This document shows positions 51,601 through 63,228 of a stretch of 64,000 nt of DNA, piece by piece; position 1 is the first letter of the stretch; each line of letters opens with the position of its first letter. Both the position numbers and the translations under genes were made by a program. Source of the DNA: Colletes latitarsis (Eukaryota > Arthropoda > Insecta > Hymenoptera > Colletidae); NCBI RefSeq assembly GCF_051014445.1, contig NW_027488368.1, positions 24,278,001 to 24,342,000 on the forward strand, read 5' to 3'. The notes beneath the pieces were generated by a model. The model was given only the letters and a program-made list of their open reading frames with translations. It was not told the DNA's origin and ran no database searches.

Positions 51601-53364
51601 CTATCCCAGACCTAACATGCGTTATCCTCAAAAATATTAATCGGAACCAGGTTTAATCGACTGATTCAGTGTGGTACCGTATTACTACGTGATCCAAACC
51701 AGAGAAAACACAGGATCCGTTCAACAAGTATGTGAAGAATGCGAAAGTATGAGTCTGATGAGTGAAAATCCCAGACCTAACCTAGACCTAACATGCGTTA
51801 TCCTCTAAAATATGGATCCAAACCAGGTTTAATTGAATGTTTCAGTGAGGTACCACATTACTACGTGATCCAAACCAGTAAAAACCCAGGATCTGTTCCA
51901 CAAGTATGTGAAACACGCGAAAGTATGAGCCTGATGAGGGCAAATCCTAGACCTAACCCAGACCTAACATGCGTTATCCTCTAAAATATTTATCAAGACC
52001 AGGTTTAATAGAATGTTTCAGTGTGGTACCACATTACTACGTGATCCAAACCAGAAAAAACCCAGGATCCGTTCAACAAGTATGTGAAGAATGCGAAAAT
52101 ATGAGTCTGATGAGTGAAAATCCCAGGCCTAACCTAGACCTAACATGCGTTATCCTCAAAAATATTGATCGAATCCTGGTTTAATCGACTGTTTCAGTGT
52201 GGTACCACATTACTACGTGAACCAAACCAGAAAAAACCCTCGATCAGGTCAACATGCATGTTAAAACTGCGAAAGTGTGAGCCTGATGAGGGCAAATCCC
52301 AGACCTATCCCAGACCTAACATGCGTTATCCTCTAAAATATTGATCCAAACCAGGTTTAATGGACTGTTTCAGTGTGGTACCACACTACTACGTGATCCA
52401 AACCAGAAAAAACCCAGGATCTGTTCAACAAGTATGTGAAAAACGCGAAAGTATGAGCCTGATGAGGGCAAATCCCAGACCTATCCCAGACCTAACTTGC
52501 GTTGTCCTCTAAGATATTGATGGAACCCAGTTTTAGTTGACTGTTTCAGTGTTGTACTTCATTACTACGTGATGCAATCCAGAAAAAGCACAGGATCTAG
52601 CCATCAAGTATGAGAAATATGCGGAAGAAAGAGCCTGATGAGAGCAAATCCCAGACCTAACCGAGACCTAACATGAATTATTCTCTAAAATATTGATCGA
52701 AACCAGGTTTAATTGACAGTTTCAGTGTGGTACCACATTACTACGTGATCCAATCCAGAAATAGCCCAGGATCCAGCCATGAAGTATGAGAAATATGCGA
52801 AAGTATGAGTCTGATGAGTGAAAATCCCAGGCCTAACCTAGACCTAACATGCGTTATCCTCAAAAATATTCATCGAAACCTGGTTTAATCGACTGTTTCA
52901 GTGTGGTACCACATTACTATGTGATCCAAACCAGAAAATAACCCAGAATCTGTTCAACGAGTATGTGAAGTGTGCGAAAGTCTGAGTCTGATGAGGGCAA
53001 ATCCCAGACGTATCCCAGACCTAACATGCGTTATCCTCTAAAATATTTATCAAGACCAGGTTTAATTGAATGTTTCAGTGTGGTACCACATTACTACATG
53101 ATCCAAACCAGTAAAAACCCAGGATCTGTTCCACAAGTATGTGAAACACGCGAAAGTATGAGCCTGATGAGGGCAAATCCTAGACCTAACCCAGACCTCA
53201 CTTGCGTTATCCTCTAAAATATTGAACGAAACCAGGTTTAATTGACTGTTTCAGCGTGGTACCACATTAATACGTGATACAATCCAGAAACAGCCCAGGA
53301 TCTAGCCATCAGGTATGAGAAATATGCGAAAGAATGAGCCTGATGTGAGCAAATCCCAGACCTA
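48611..53364. repeat. 4,754-bp mosaic family B unit, copy 1
   Basis: The unit is built from pieces of the 4,227-bp HOR in a new order. It opens with the piece equivalent to about 42,269-42,590, then jumps to the piece equivalent to 40,686 (aatatgcgttatcctctaaagtatt). It then takes monomers related to 38,407 and others. The whole is repeated from 53,365 at offset 4,754. A 176-bp monomer near 50,520 and other whole-monomer differences distinguish the two copies. Confidence 0.85.
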
Positions 53365-56300
53365 GCCCAGACCTAACATGAATTGTTCTCTAAAAAATTG
53401 ATCGAAACCAGGTTTAATTGACTGCTTCAGTGTGGTCCCACATTACTACGTGATCCAAACCAGAAAAAACCCAGGATCTGTTCAACAAGTATGTGAAAAA
53501 CGCGAAAGTATGAGCCTGATGAGGGCAAATCCCAGACCTATCCCATACCTAACTTGCGTTATAATCAAAAATATTGATCGAAACCTGGTTTAATCGACTG
53601 TTTCAGTGTGGTACCACATTTCTACGTGATCCAATCCAGAAATAGCCCAGGATCTAGCCATGAAGTATGAGAAATATGCGAAAGTATGAGCCTGACGAGG
53701 GCAAATCCTAGACCTAACCCAGACCTAATATGCGTTATCCTCTAAAGTATTTATCAAGACCAGGTTTAATTGATTGTTTCAGTGTGGTCCCACATTACTA
53801 CGTGATCCAAACCAGAAAAAACCCAGGATCCGTTCAACAAGTATGTGAAGAATGCGAAAGTATGAGTCTGATGACTGAAAATCCCAGGGCTAACCTAGAC
53901 CTAACATGCGTTATCCTCTAAAATATTGATCCAAACCATGTTTAATGGACTGTTTCAGTGTTGTACTTCATTATTACGTGATGCAATCCAGAAAAAGCCC
54001 AGGATCTAGCCATCAAGTATGAGAAATATGAGAAAGTATGAGCCTGATGAGAGCAAATCCCAGACCTAACCTAGACCTAACATGAATTGTTCTCTAAAAT
54101 ATTGATGAAAACCAGGTCTACTTGACTGTTTCAGTGTGGTACCACATTACTGCGTGATCCAATCCAGAAATTGCCCAGGATCCAGCCATGAAGTATGAGA
54201 AATATGCGAAAGCATGAGCCTGATGAGGGCAAATCCTAGACCTAACCCAGACCTAACATGCGTTATCCTCTAAAATATTTATCAAGACCAGGTTTAATTG
54301 AATATTTCTGTGTGGTACCACATTACTACGTGATCCAAACCAGTAAAAACTCAGGATCCGTTCAACAAGTATGTGAAGAATGCGAAAGTATGAGCCTGGT
54401 GAATGCAAATCCTAGACCTAACCCAAACCTAACATCCGTTATCCTCTAAAATATTTATCAAGATCAGGTTTAATTGAATGTTCCAGTGTGGTACCACATT
54501 ACTACGTGAACCAATCCAGAAAAAACCCAGGATCAGTTCACCAAGTATGTGAAGAATGCGAAAGTATTGAGTCTGATGAGTGAAGATCCCAGGGCTAACC
54601 TAGACCTAACAAGCGTTATCCTCTAAAATATTTATCAAGACCAGGTTTAATTGAATGTTTCAGTGTGGTACCACATTACTACGTGATCCAAACCGGATAA
54701 AACCCAGGATCTGTTCAACAAGTACGTGAAAAACGCGAAAGTATGAGCCTGATGAGGGCAAATCCCAGACCTATCCCAGTCCTAACTTGCGTTATCCTCT
54801 AAAATATTTATCAAGACCAGGTTTAATTGACTGTTTCAGTGTGGTACCACATTACTACGTGATCCAATCCAGAAATAGCCCAGGATCCTGTCATGAAGTA
54901 TGAGAAATATGCGAAAGTATGAGCCTGATGGGGGCAAATCCTAGACCTAACCCAGACCTAACATGCGTTATCCTCTAAAATATTTATCAAGACCAGGTTT
55001 AATTGTATGTTTCAGTGTGGTACCACATTACTACGTGATCCAAACCAGTAAAAACCCAGGATCTGTTCCACAAGTATGTGAAAAACGCGAAAGTATGAGC
55101 CTGATGAGGGCAAATCCCAGACCTAACCTAGACCTAACATGCGTTATTCTCTAAAATATTGATCGAAACCAGGTTTAGTTGACTGTTTCAGTGTGGTACC
55201 ACATTACTACGTGATCCTAACCAGAAAAAACCCAGGAACCGTTCAACAAGTATGTGAAGAATGCGAAAATATGAGTCTGATGAGTGAAAATCCCATGCCT
55301 AACCTAGACCTAACATGCGTTATCCTCAAAAATATTGATCGAAACCTGGTTTAATCGACTGTTTCAGTGTGGTACCACATTACTACGTGACCCAAACCAG
55401 AAAAAACCCTCGATCAGGTCAACATGCATGTTAAAACTGCGAAAGTATGAGCCTGATGAGGGCAAATCCCAGACCTATCCCAGATCTAACATGCGTTATC
55501 CTCAAAAATATTAATCGAAACCAGGTTTAATCGACTGTTTCAGTGTGGTACCATATTACTACGTGATCCAAACCAGAGAAAACACAGGATCCGTTCAACA
55601 AGTATGTGAAGAATGCGAAAGTATGAGTCTGATGAGTGAAAATCCCAGACCTAACCTAGACCTAACATGCGTTATCCTCTAAAATATTGATCCAAACCAG
55701 GTTTAATGGACTGTTTCAGTGTGGTACCACACTACTACGTGATCCAAACCAGAAAAAACCCAGGATCTGTTCAACAAGTATGTGAAAAACGCGAAAGTAT
55801 GAGCCTGATGAGGGCAAATTCCAGACCTATCCCAGACCTAACTTGCGTTGTCCTCTAAGATATTGATGGAAACCAGTTTTAATTGACTGTTTCAGTGTTG
55901 AACTTCATTACTACGTGATGCAATCCAGAAAAAGCCCAGGATCTAGCCATCAAGTATGAGAAATATGCGGAAGAAAGAGCCTGATGAGAGCAAATCGCAG
56001 ACCTAACCTAGACCTAACATGAATTATTCTCTAAAATATTGATCGAAACCAGGTTTAATTGATTGTTTCAGTGTGGTCCCACATTACTACGTGATCCAAA
56101 CCAGAAAAAACCAAGGATCCGTTCAACAAGTATGTGAAGAATGCGAAAGTATGAGTCTGATGAGTGAAAATCCCAGACCTAACCTAGACCTAACATGCGT
56201 TATCCTCTAAAATATTGATCCAAACCAGGTTTAATGGACTGTTTCAGTGTGGTACCACACTACTACGTGATCCAAACCAGAAAAAACCCAGGATCTGTTC

Positions 56301-57091
56301 AACAAGTATGTGAAAAACGCGAAAGTATGAGCCTGATGAGGGCAAATCCCAGACCTATCCCAGACCTAACTTGCGTTGTCCTCTAAGATATTGATGGAAC
56401 CCAGTTTTAGTTGACTGTTTCAGTGTTGTACTTCATTACTACGTGATGCAATCCAGAAAAAGCACAGGATCTAGCCATCAAGTATGAGAAATATGCGGAA
56501 GAAAGAGCCTGATGAGAGCAAATCCCAGACCTAACCGAGACCTAACATGAATTATTCTCTAAAATATTGATCGAAACCAGGTTTAATTGACAGTTTCAGT
56601 GTGGTACCACATTACTACGTGATCCAATCCAGAAATAGCCCAGGATCCAGCCATGAAGTATGAGAAATATGCGAAAGTATGAGTCTGATGAGTGAAAATC
56701 CCAGGCCTAACCTAGACCTAACATGCGTTATCCTCAAAAATATTCATCGAAACCTGGTTTAATCGACTGTTTCAGTGTGGTACCACATTACTATGTGATC
56801 CAAACCAGAAAATAACCCAGAATCTGTTCAACGAGTATGTGAAGTGTGCGAAAGTATGAGTCTGATGAGGGCAAATCCCAGACCTATCCCAGACCTAACA
56901 TGCGTTATCCTCTAAAATATTTATCAAGACCAGGTTTAATTGAATGTTTCAGTGTGGTACCACATTACTACATGATCCAAACCAGTAAAAACCCAGGATC
57001 TGTTCCACAAGTATGTGAAACACGCGAAAGTATGAGCCTGATGAGGGCAAATCCTAGACCTAACCCAGACCTCACTTGCGTTATCCTCTAA
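53365..57091. repeat. Mosaic family B unit, copy 2 (shorter)
   Basis: It aligns with copy 1 at offset 4,754-4,755, then 4,931 after one extra monomer near 55.3-55.45 kb. After the loss of about 1,057 bp (six monomers) near 56.17 kb, the offset is 3,874. Shared rare variants such as ttataatcaaaaatatt and gttgaacttcatt confirm common origin. Similarity of order ends near 57,091. Confidence 0.85.
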
Positions 57092-58135
57092 AATATTTAT
57101 CAAGACCAGGTTTAATTGACAGTTTCAGTGTGGTACCGCACTACTACGTGATCCAATCCAGAAATAGCCCAGGATCCAGCCATGAAGTATGAGAAATATG
57201 CGAAAGTATGAGTCTGATGAGTGAAAATCCCAGGCCTAACCTAGACCTAACATGCGTTATCCTCAAAAATATTTATCAAGACCAGGTTTAATTGAATGTT
57301 TCAGTGTGGTACCACATTACTACGTGATCCAAACCAGTAAAAACCCAGGATCTGTTCCGCAAGTATGTGAAAAACGCGAAAGTATGAGCCTGATGAGGGC
57401 AAATCCCAGACCTAACCTAGACCTAACATGCGTTATTCTCTAAAATATTGATCGAAACCAGGTTTAATTGACTGTTTCAGTGTGGTACCACATTACAACG
57501 TGATCCAAACCAGAAAAAACCCAGGATCCGTTCAACAAGTATGTGAAGAATGCGAAAATATGAGTCTGATGAGTGAAAATCCCAGGCCTAACCTAGACCT
57601 AACATGCGTTATCCTCAAAAATATTGATCGAAACCTGGTTTAATCGACTGTTTCAGTGTGGTACCACATTACTACCTGACCCAAACCAGAAAAAACCCTC
57701 GATCAGGTCAACATGCATGTTAAAACTGCGAAAGTGTGAGCCTGATGAGGGCAAATCCCAGACCTATCCCAGACCTAACATGCGTTATCCTCAAAAATAT
57801 TAATCGAAACCAGGTTTAATCGACTGTTTCAGTGTGGTACCATATTACTACGTGATCCAAACCAGAGAAAACACAGGATCCATTCAAGAAGTATGTGAAG
57901 AATGCGAAAGTATGAGTCTGATGAGTGAAAATCCCAGACCTAACCTTAGACCTAACATGCGTTATACTCTAAAATATTGATCCAAACCAGGTTTAATGGA
58001 CTGTTTCAGTGTGGTACCACATTACTACGTGATCCAAACCGGATAAAACCCAGGATCTGTTCAACAAGTATGTGAAAAACGCGAAAGTATGAGCCTGATG
58101 AGGGCAAATCCCAGACCTATCCCAGACCTAACTTG
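57092..58135. repeat. Family B monomers, mixed order
   Basis: Six B monomers. They include the cassette gttccgcaag monomer, then a gaatgcgaaaatatgag monomer, then a ccctcgatcagg monomer, then an accatattactacg monomer. Close versions of this cassette occur from 36.1, 50.2, 55.0, 59.5 and 61.1 kb. Confidence 0.75.
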
Positions 58136-59707
58136 CGTTATCCTCTAAAATATTCATCAAGACTAGGTTTAATTGACTGTTTCAGTGTGGTACCACATTA
58201 CTACGTGATCCAATCCAGAAATAGCCCAGGATCCAGCCATGAAGTAGGAGAAATATGCGAAAGTATGAGCCTGATGGGGGCAAATCCTAGACCTAACCCA
58301 GACCTAACATGCGTTATCCTCTAAAATATTTATCAAGACCTGGTTTAATTGAATGTTTCAGTGTGGTACCACATTACTACGTGATCCAATCCAGAAATAG
58401 CCCAGGATCTAGCCATGAAGTATGAGAAATATGCGAAAGTATGAGCCTGACGAGGGCAAATCCTAGACCTAACCCAGACCTAACATGCGTTATCCTCTAA
58501 AATATTTATCAAGACCAGGTTTAATTGAATGTTTCAGTGTGGTACCACATTACTACGTGATCCAAACCGGATAAAACCCAGGATCTGTTCAACAAGTATG
58601 TGAAAAACGCGAAAGTATGAGCCTGATGAGGGCAAATCCCAGACCTAACTTGCGTTATCCTCTAAAATATTTATCAAGACCAGGTTTAATTGACTGTTTC
58701 AGTGTGGTACCACATTACTACGTGATCCAATCCAGAAATAGCCCAGGATCCAGCCATGAAGTAGGAGAAATATGCGAAAGTATGAGCCTGATGGGGGCAA
58801 ATCCTAGACCTAACCCAGACCTAACATGCGTTATCCTCTAAAATATTTATCAAGACCTGGTTTAATTGAATGTTTCAGTGTGGTACCACATTACTACGTG
58901 ATCCAATCCAGAAATAGCCCAGGATCTAGCCATGAAGTATGAGAAATATGCGAAAGTATGAGCCTGACGAGGGCAAATCCTAGACCTAACCCAGACCTAA
59001 CATGCGTTATCCTCTAAAATATTTATCAAGACCAGGTTTAATTGAATGTTTCAGTGTGGTACCACATTACTACGTGATCCAAACCGGATAAAACCCAGGA
59101 TCTGTTCAACAAGTATGTGAAAAACGCGAAAGTATGAGCCTGATGAGGGCAAATCCCAGACCTATCCCATACCTAACTTGCGTTATCCTCTAAAAAAAAA
59201 TCAAGACCAGGTTTAATTGACTGTTTCAGTGTGGTACCACATTACTACGTGATGCAATCCAGAAATAGCCCAGGATCCAGCCATGAAGTATGAGAAATAT
59301 GCGAAAGTATGAGCCTGATGGGGGCAAATCCTAGACCTAACCCAGACCTAACATGCGTTATCCTCTAAAATATTTATCAAGACCAGGTTTAATTGAATGT
59401 TTCAGTGTGGTACCACATTACTACGTGATCCAATCCAGAAATAGCCCAGGATCTAGCCATGAAGTATGAGAAATATGCGAAAGTATGAGCCTGACGAGGG
59501 CAAATCCTAGACCTAACCCAGACCTAACATGCGTTATCCTCTAAAATATTTATCAAGACCAGGTTTAATTGAATGTTTCAGTGTGGTACCACCTTACTAC
59601 GTGATCCAAACCAGTAAAAACCCAGGATCTGTTCCACAAGTATGTGAAAAACGCGAAAGTATGAGCCTGATGAGGGCAAATCCCAGACCTAACCTAGACC
59701 TAACATG
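58136..59707. repeat. Trimer higher-order repeat, about three copies
   Basis: Three monomers repeat in order. The first has ggatccagccatgaag with cctgatgggggc, the second has ggatctagccatgaag with cctgacgagg, and the third has ccaaaccggataaaaccc. Copies start at 58,136, 58,653 and 59,181. The third monomer of copy 1 (58,488-58,652) is only 165 bp. The third slot of copy 3 holds a different type (ccagtaaaaaccc, gttccacaag). The joint at 59,181 carries a run of nine A where taaaatattt is usual. Confidence 0.85.
58488..58652. repeat. 165-bp monomer with 11-bp 3' deletion
   Basis: The usual cccagacctatcccagacc is reduced to a single cccagacc before taacttgcg. The loss is exactly one 11-bp subrepeat, consistent with slippage between the two short copies at the monomer 3' end. 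Confidence 0.88.
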
Positions 59708-62700
59708 CGTTATTCTCTAAAATATTGATCGAAACCAGGTTTAATTGACTGTTGCAGTGTGGTACCACATTACTACGTGATCCTAACCAGAAAAAACCCA
59801 GGATCCGTTCAACAAGTTTGTGAAGAATGCGAAAATATGAGTCTGATGAGTGAAAATCCCAGGCCTAACCTAGACCTAACATGCGTTATCCTCAAAAATA
59901 TTGATCGAAACCTGGTTTAATCGACTGTTTCAGTGTGGTACCACATTACTACGTGACCCAAACCAGAAAAAACCCTCGATCAGGTCAACATGCATGTTAA
60001 AACTGCGAAAGTATGAGCCTGATGAGGGCAAATCCCAGACCTATCCCAGATCTAACATGCGTTATCCTCAAAAATATTAATCGAAAACAGGTTTAATCGA
60101 CTGTTTCAGTGTGGTACCATATTACTACGTGATCCAAACCAGAGAAAACACAGGATCCGTTCAACAAGTATGTGAAGAATGCGAAAGTATGAGTCTGATG
60201 AGTGAAAATCCCAGACCTAACCTAGACCTAACATGCGTTATCCTCTAAAATATTGATCCAAACCAGGTTTAATGGACTGTTTCAGTGTGGTACCACACTA
60301 CTAGGTGATCCAAACCAGAAAAAACCCAGGATCTGTTCAACAAGTATGTGAAAAACGCGAAAGTATGAGCCTGATGAGGGCAAATCCCAGACCTATCCCA
60401 GACCTAACATGCGTTATCCTCTAAAATATTGATCCAAACCAGGTTTAATGGACTGTTTCAGTGTGGTACCACACTACTACGTGACCCAAACCGGAAAAAG
60501 CCCAGGATCTGTTCAACAAGTATGTGAAAAACGCGAAAGTATGAGCCTGATGAGGGCAAATCCCAGACCTAACCCAAACCTAACTTGCGTTATCCTCTAA
60601 AATATTGATCGAAACCAGGTTTAATTGACTGTTTCAGCGTGGTACCACGTTAATACGTGATACAATCCAGAAACAGCCCAGGATCTAGCCATCAGGTATG
60701 AGAAATATGCGAAAGAATGAGCCTGATGAGAGCAAATCCCAGACCTAGCCCAGACCTAACATGAATTATTCTCTAAAATATTGATCGAAACCAGGTTTAA
60801 TTGACTGCTTCAGTGTGGTCCCACATTACTACGTGATCCAAACCAGAAAAAACCCAGGATCTGTTCCACAAGTATGTGAAAAACGCGAAAGTATGAGCCT
60901 GATGAGGGCAAATCCCAGACCTAACCTAGACCTAACATGCGTTATTCTCTAAAATATTGATCGAAACCAGGTTTAATTGAATGTTTCAGTGTGGTACCAC
61001 ATTACTACGTGATCCAAACCAGTAAAAACCCAGGATCTGTTCAACAAGTATGTGAAAACGCGAAAGTATGAGCCTGACGAGGGCAAATCCTAGACCTAAC
61101 CCAGACCTAACATGCGTTATCCTCTAAAATATTTATCAAGACCAGGTTTAATTGAATGTTTCAGTGTGGTACCACACTACTACGTGATCCAAACCAGTAA
61201 AAACCCAGGATCTGTTCCACAAGTATGTGAAAAACGCGAAAGTATGAGCCTGATGAGGGCAAATCCCAGACCTAACCTAGACCTAACATGCGTTATTCTC
61301 TAAAATATTGATCGAAACCAGGTTTAATTGACTGTTTCAGTGTGGTACCACATTACTACGTGATCCTAACCAGAAAAAACCCAGGATCCGTTGAACAAGT
61401 ATGTGAGGAATGCGAAAATATGAGTCTGATGAGTGAAAATCCCATGCCTAACCTTGACCTAACATGCGTTATCCTCAAAAATATTGATCGAAACCTGGTT
61501 TAATCGACTGTTTCAGTGTGGTACCACATTACTACGTGACCCAAACCAGAAAAAACCCTCGATCAGGTCAACATGCATGTTAAAACTGCGAAAGTATGAG
61601 CCTGATGAGGGCAAATCCCAGACCTATCCCAGATCTAACATGCGTTATCCTCAAAAATATTAATCGAAGCCAGGTTTAATCGACTGTTTCAGTGTGGTAC
61701 CACATTACTACGTGATCCAAACCAGTAAAAACCCAGGATCTGTTCCACAAGTATGTGAAAGACGCGAAAGTATGAGCCTGATGAGGGCAAATCCTAGACC
61801 TAACCCAGACCTCACTTGCGTTATCCTCTAAAATATTTATCAAGACCAGGTTTAATTGACAGTTTTAGTGTGGTACCACATTACTACGTGATCCAATCCA
61901 GAAATAGCCCAGGATCCAGCCATGAAGTATGAGAAATATGCGAAAGTATGAGTCTGATGAGTGAAAATCCCAGGCCTAACCTAGACCTAACATGCGTTAT
62001 CCTCAAAAATATTGATCGAAACCTGGTTTAATCGACTGTTTCAGTGTGGTACCACATTACTATGTGATCCATTCCAGAAAATAACCCAGGATCTGTTCAA
62101 CAGGTATGTGAAAAACGCGAAAGTATGAGCCTGATGAGGGCAAATCCTAGACCTAACCCAGACCTAACATGCGTTATCCTCAAAAATATTGATCGAAACC
62201 TGGTTTAATCGACTGTTTCAGTGTGGTACCACATTACTACCCGACCCAAACCAGAAAAAACCCTCGATCAGGTCAACATGCATTTTAAAACTGCGAAAGT
62301 GTGAGCCTGATGAGGGCAAATCCCAGACCTATCCCAGACCTAACATGCGTTATCCTCAAAAATATTAATCGAAACCAGGTTTAATCGACTGCTTCAGTGT
62401 GGTACCATATTACTACCCGACCCAAACCAGAAAAAACCCTCGATCAGGTCAACATGCATGTTAAAACTGCGAAAGTGTGAGCCTGATGAGGGCAAATCCC
62501 AGACCTATCCCAGACCTAACATGCGTTATCCTCAAAAATATTAATCGAAACCAGGTTTAATCGACTGTTTCAGTGTGGTACCATATTACTACGTGATCCA
62601 AACCAGAGAAAACACAGGATCCATTCAACAAGTATGTGAAGAATGCGAAAGTATGAGTCTGATGAGTGAAAATCCCAGGCCTAACCTAGACCTAAAATTG

Positions 62701-63228
62701 CGTTATCGTCTAAAATATTGATCCAAACCAGGTTTAATGGACTGTTTCAGTGTGGTACCACATTACTACGTGATCCAAACCAGAAATAGCCCAGGATACA
62801 GCCATGAAATAGGAGAAATATGCGAAAGTATGAGCCTGATGGGGGCAAATCCTAGACCTAACCCAGACCTAACATGCGTTATCCTCTAAAATATTTATCA
62901 AGGCCAGGTTTAATTGAATGTTTCAGTGTGGTACCACATTACTACGTGATCCAAACCAGTAAAAACTCAGGATCCGTTCAACAAGTATGTGAAGAATGCG
63001 AAAGTATGAGCCTGGTGAATGCAAATCCTAGACCTAACCCAAACCTAACATCCGTTATCCTCTAAAATATTTATCAAGATCAGGTTTAATTGAATGTGCC
63101 AGTGTGGTACCACATTGCTACGTGAACCAATCCAGAAAAAACCCAGGTTCAGTTCAACAAGTATGTGAAGAATGCGAAAGTATGAGTCTGATGAGTGAAG
63201 TTCCCAGGGCTAAACTAGACCTAACATG
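59708..63228. repeat. Family B monomers, mixed order with a repeated four-monomer cassette
   Basis: About 20 B monomers. The segment from 59,532 to about 60,110 is repeated at 61,115 to about 61,690 (offset 1,583 bp). It includes the tgatcctaaccag and ccctcgatcagg monomers in the same order. Two ccctcgatcagg monomers lie only 176 bp apart near 62.26 and 62.44 kb, both with the unusual attactacccgaccc. That suggests a very recent single-monomer exchange. Confidence 0.75.
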
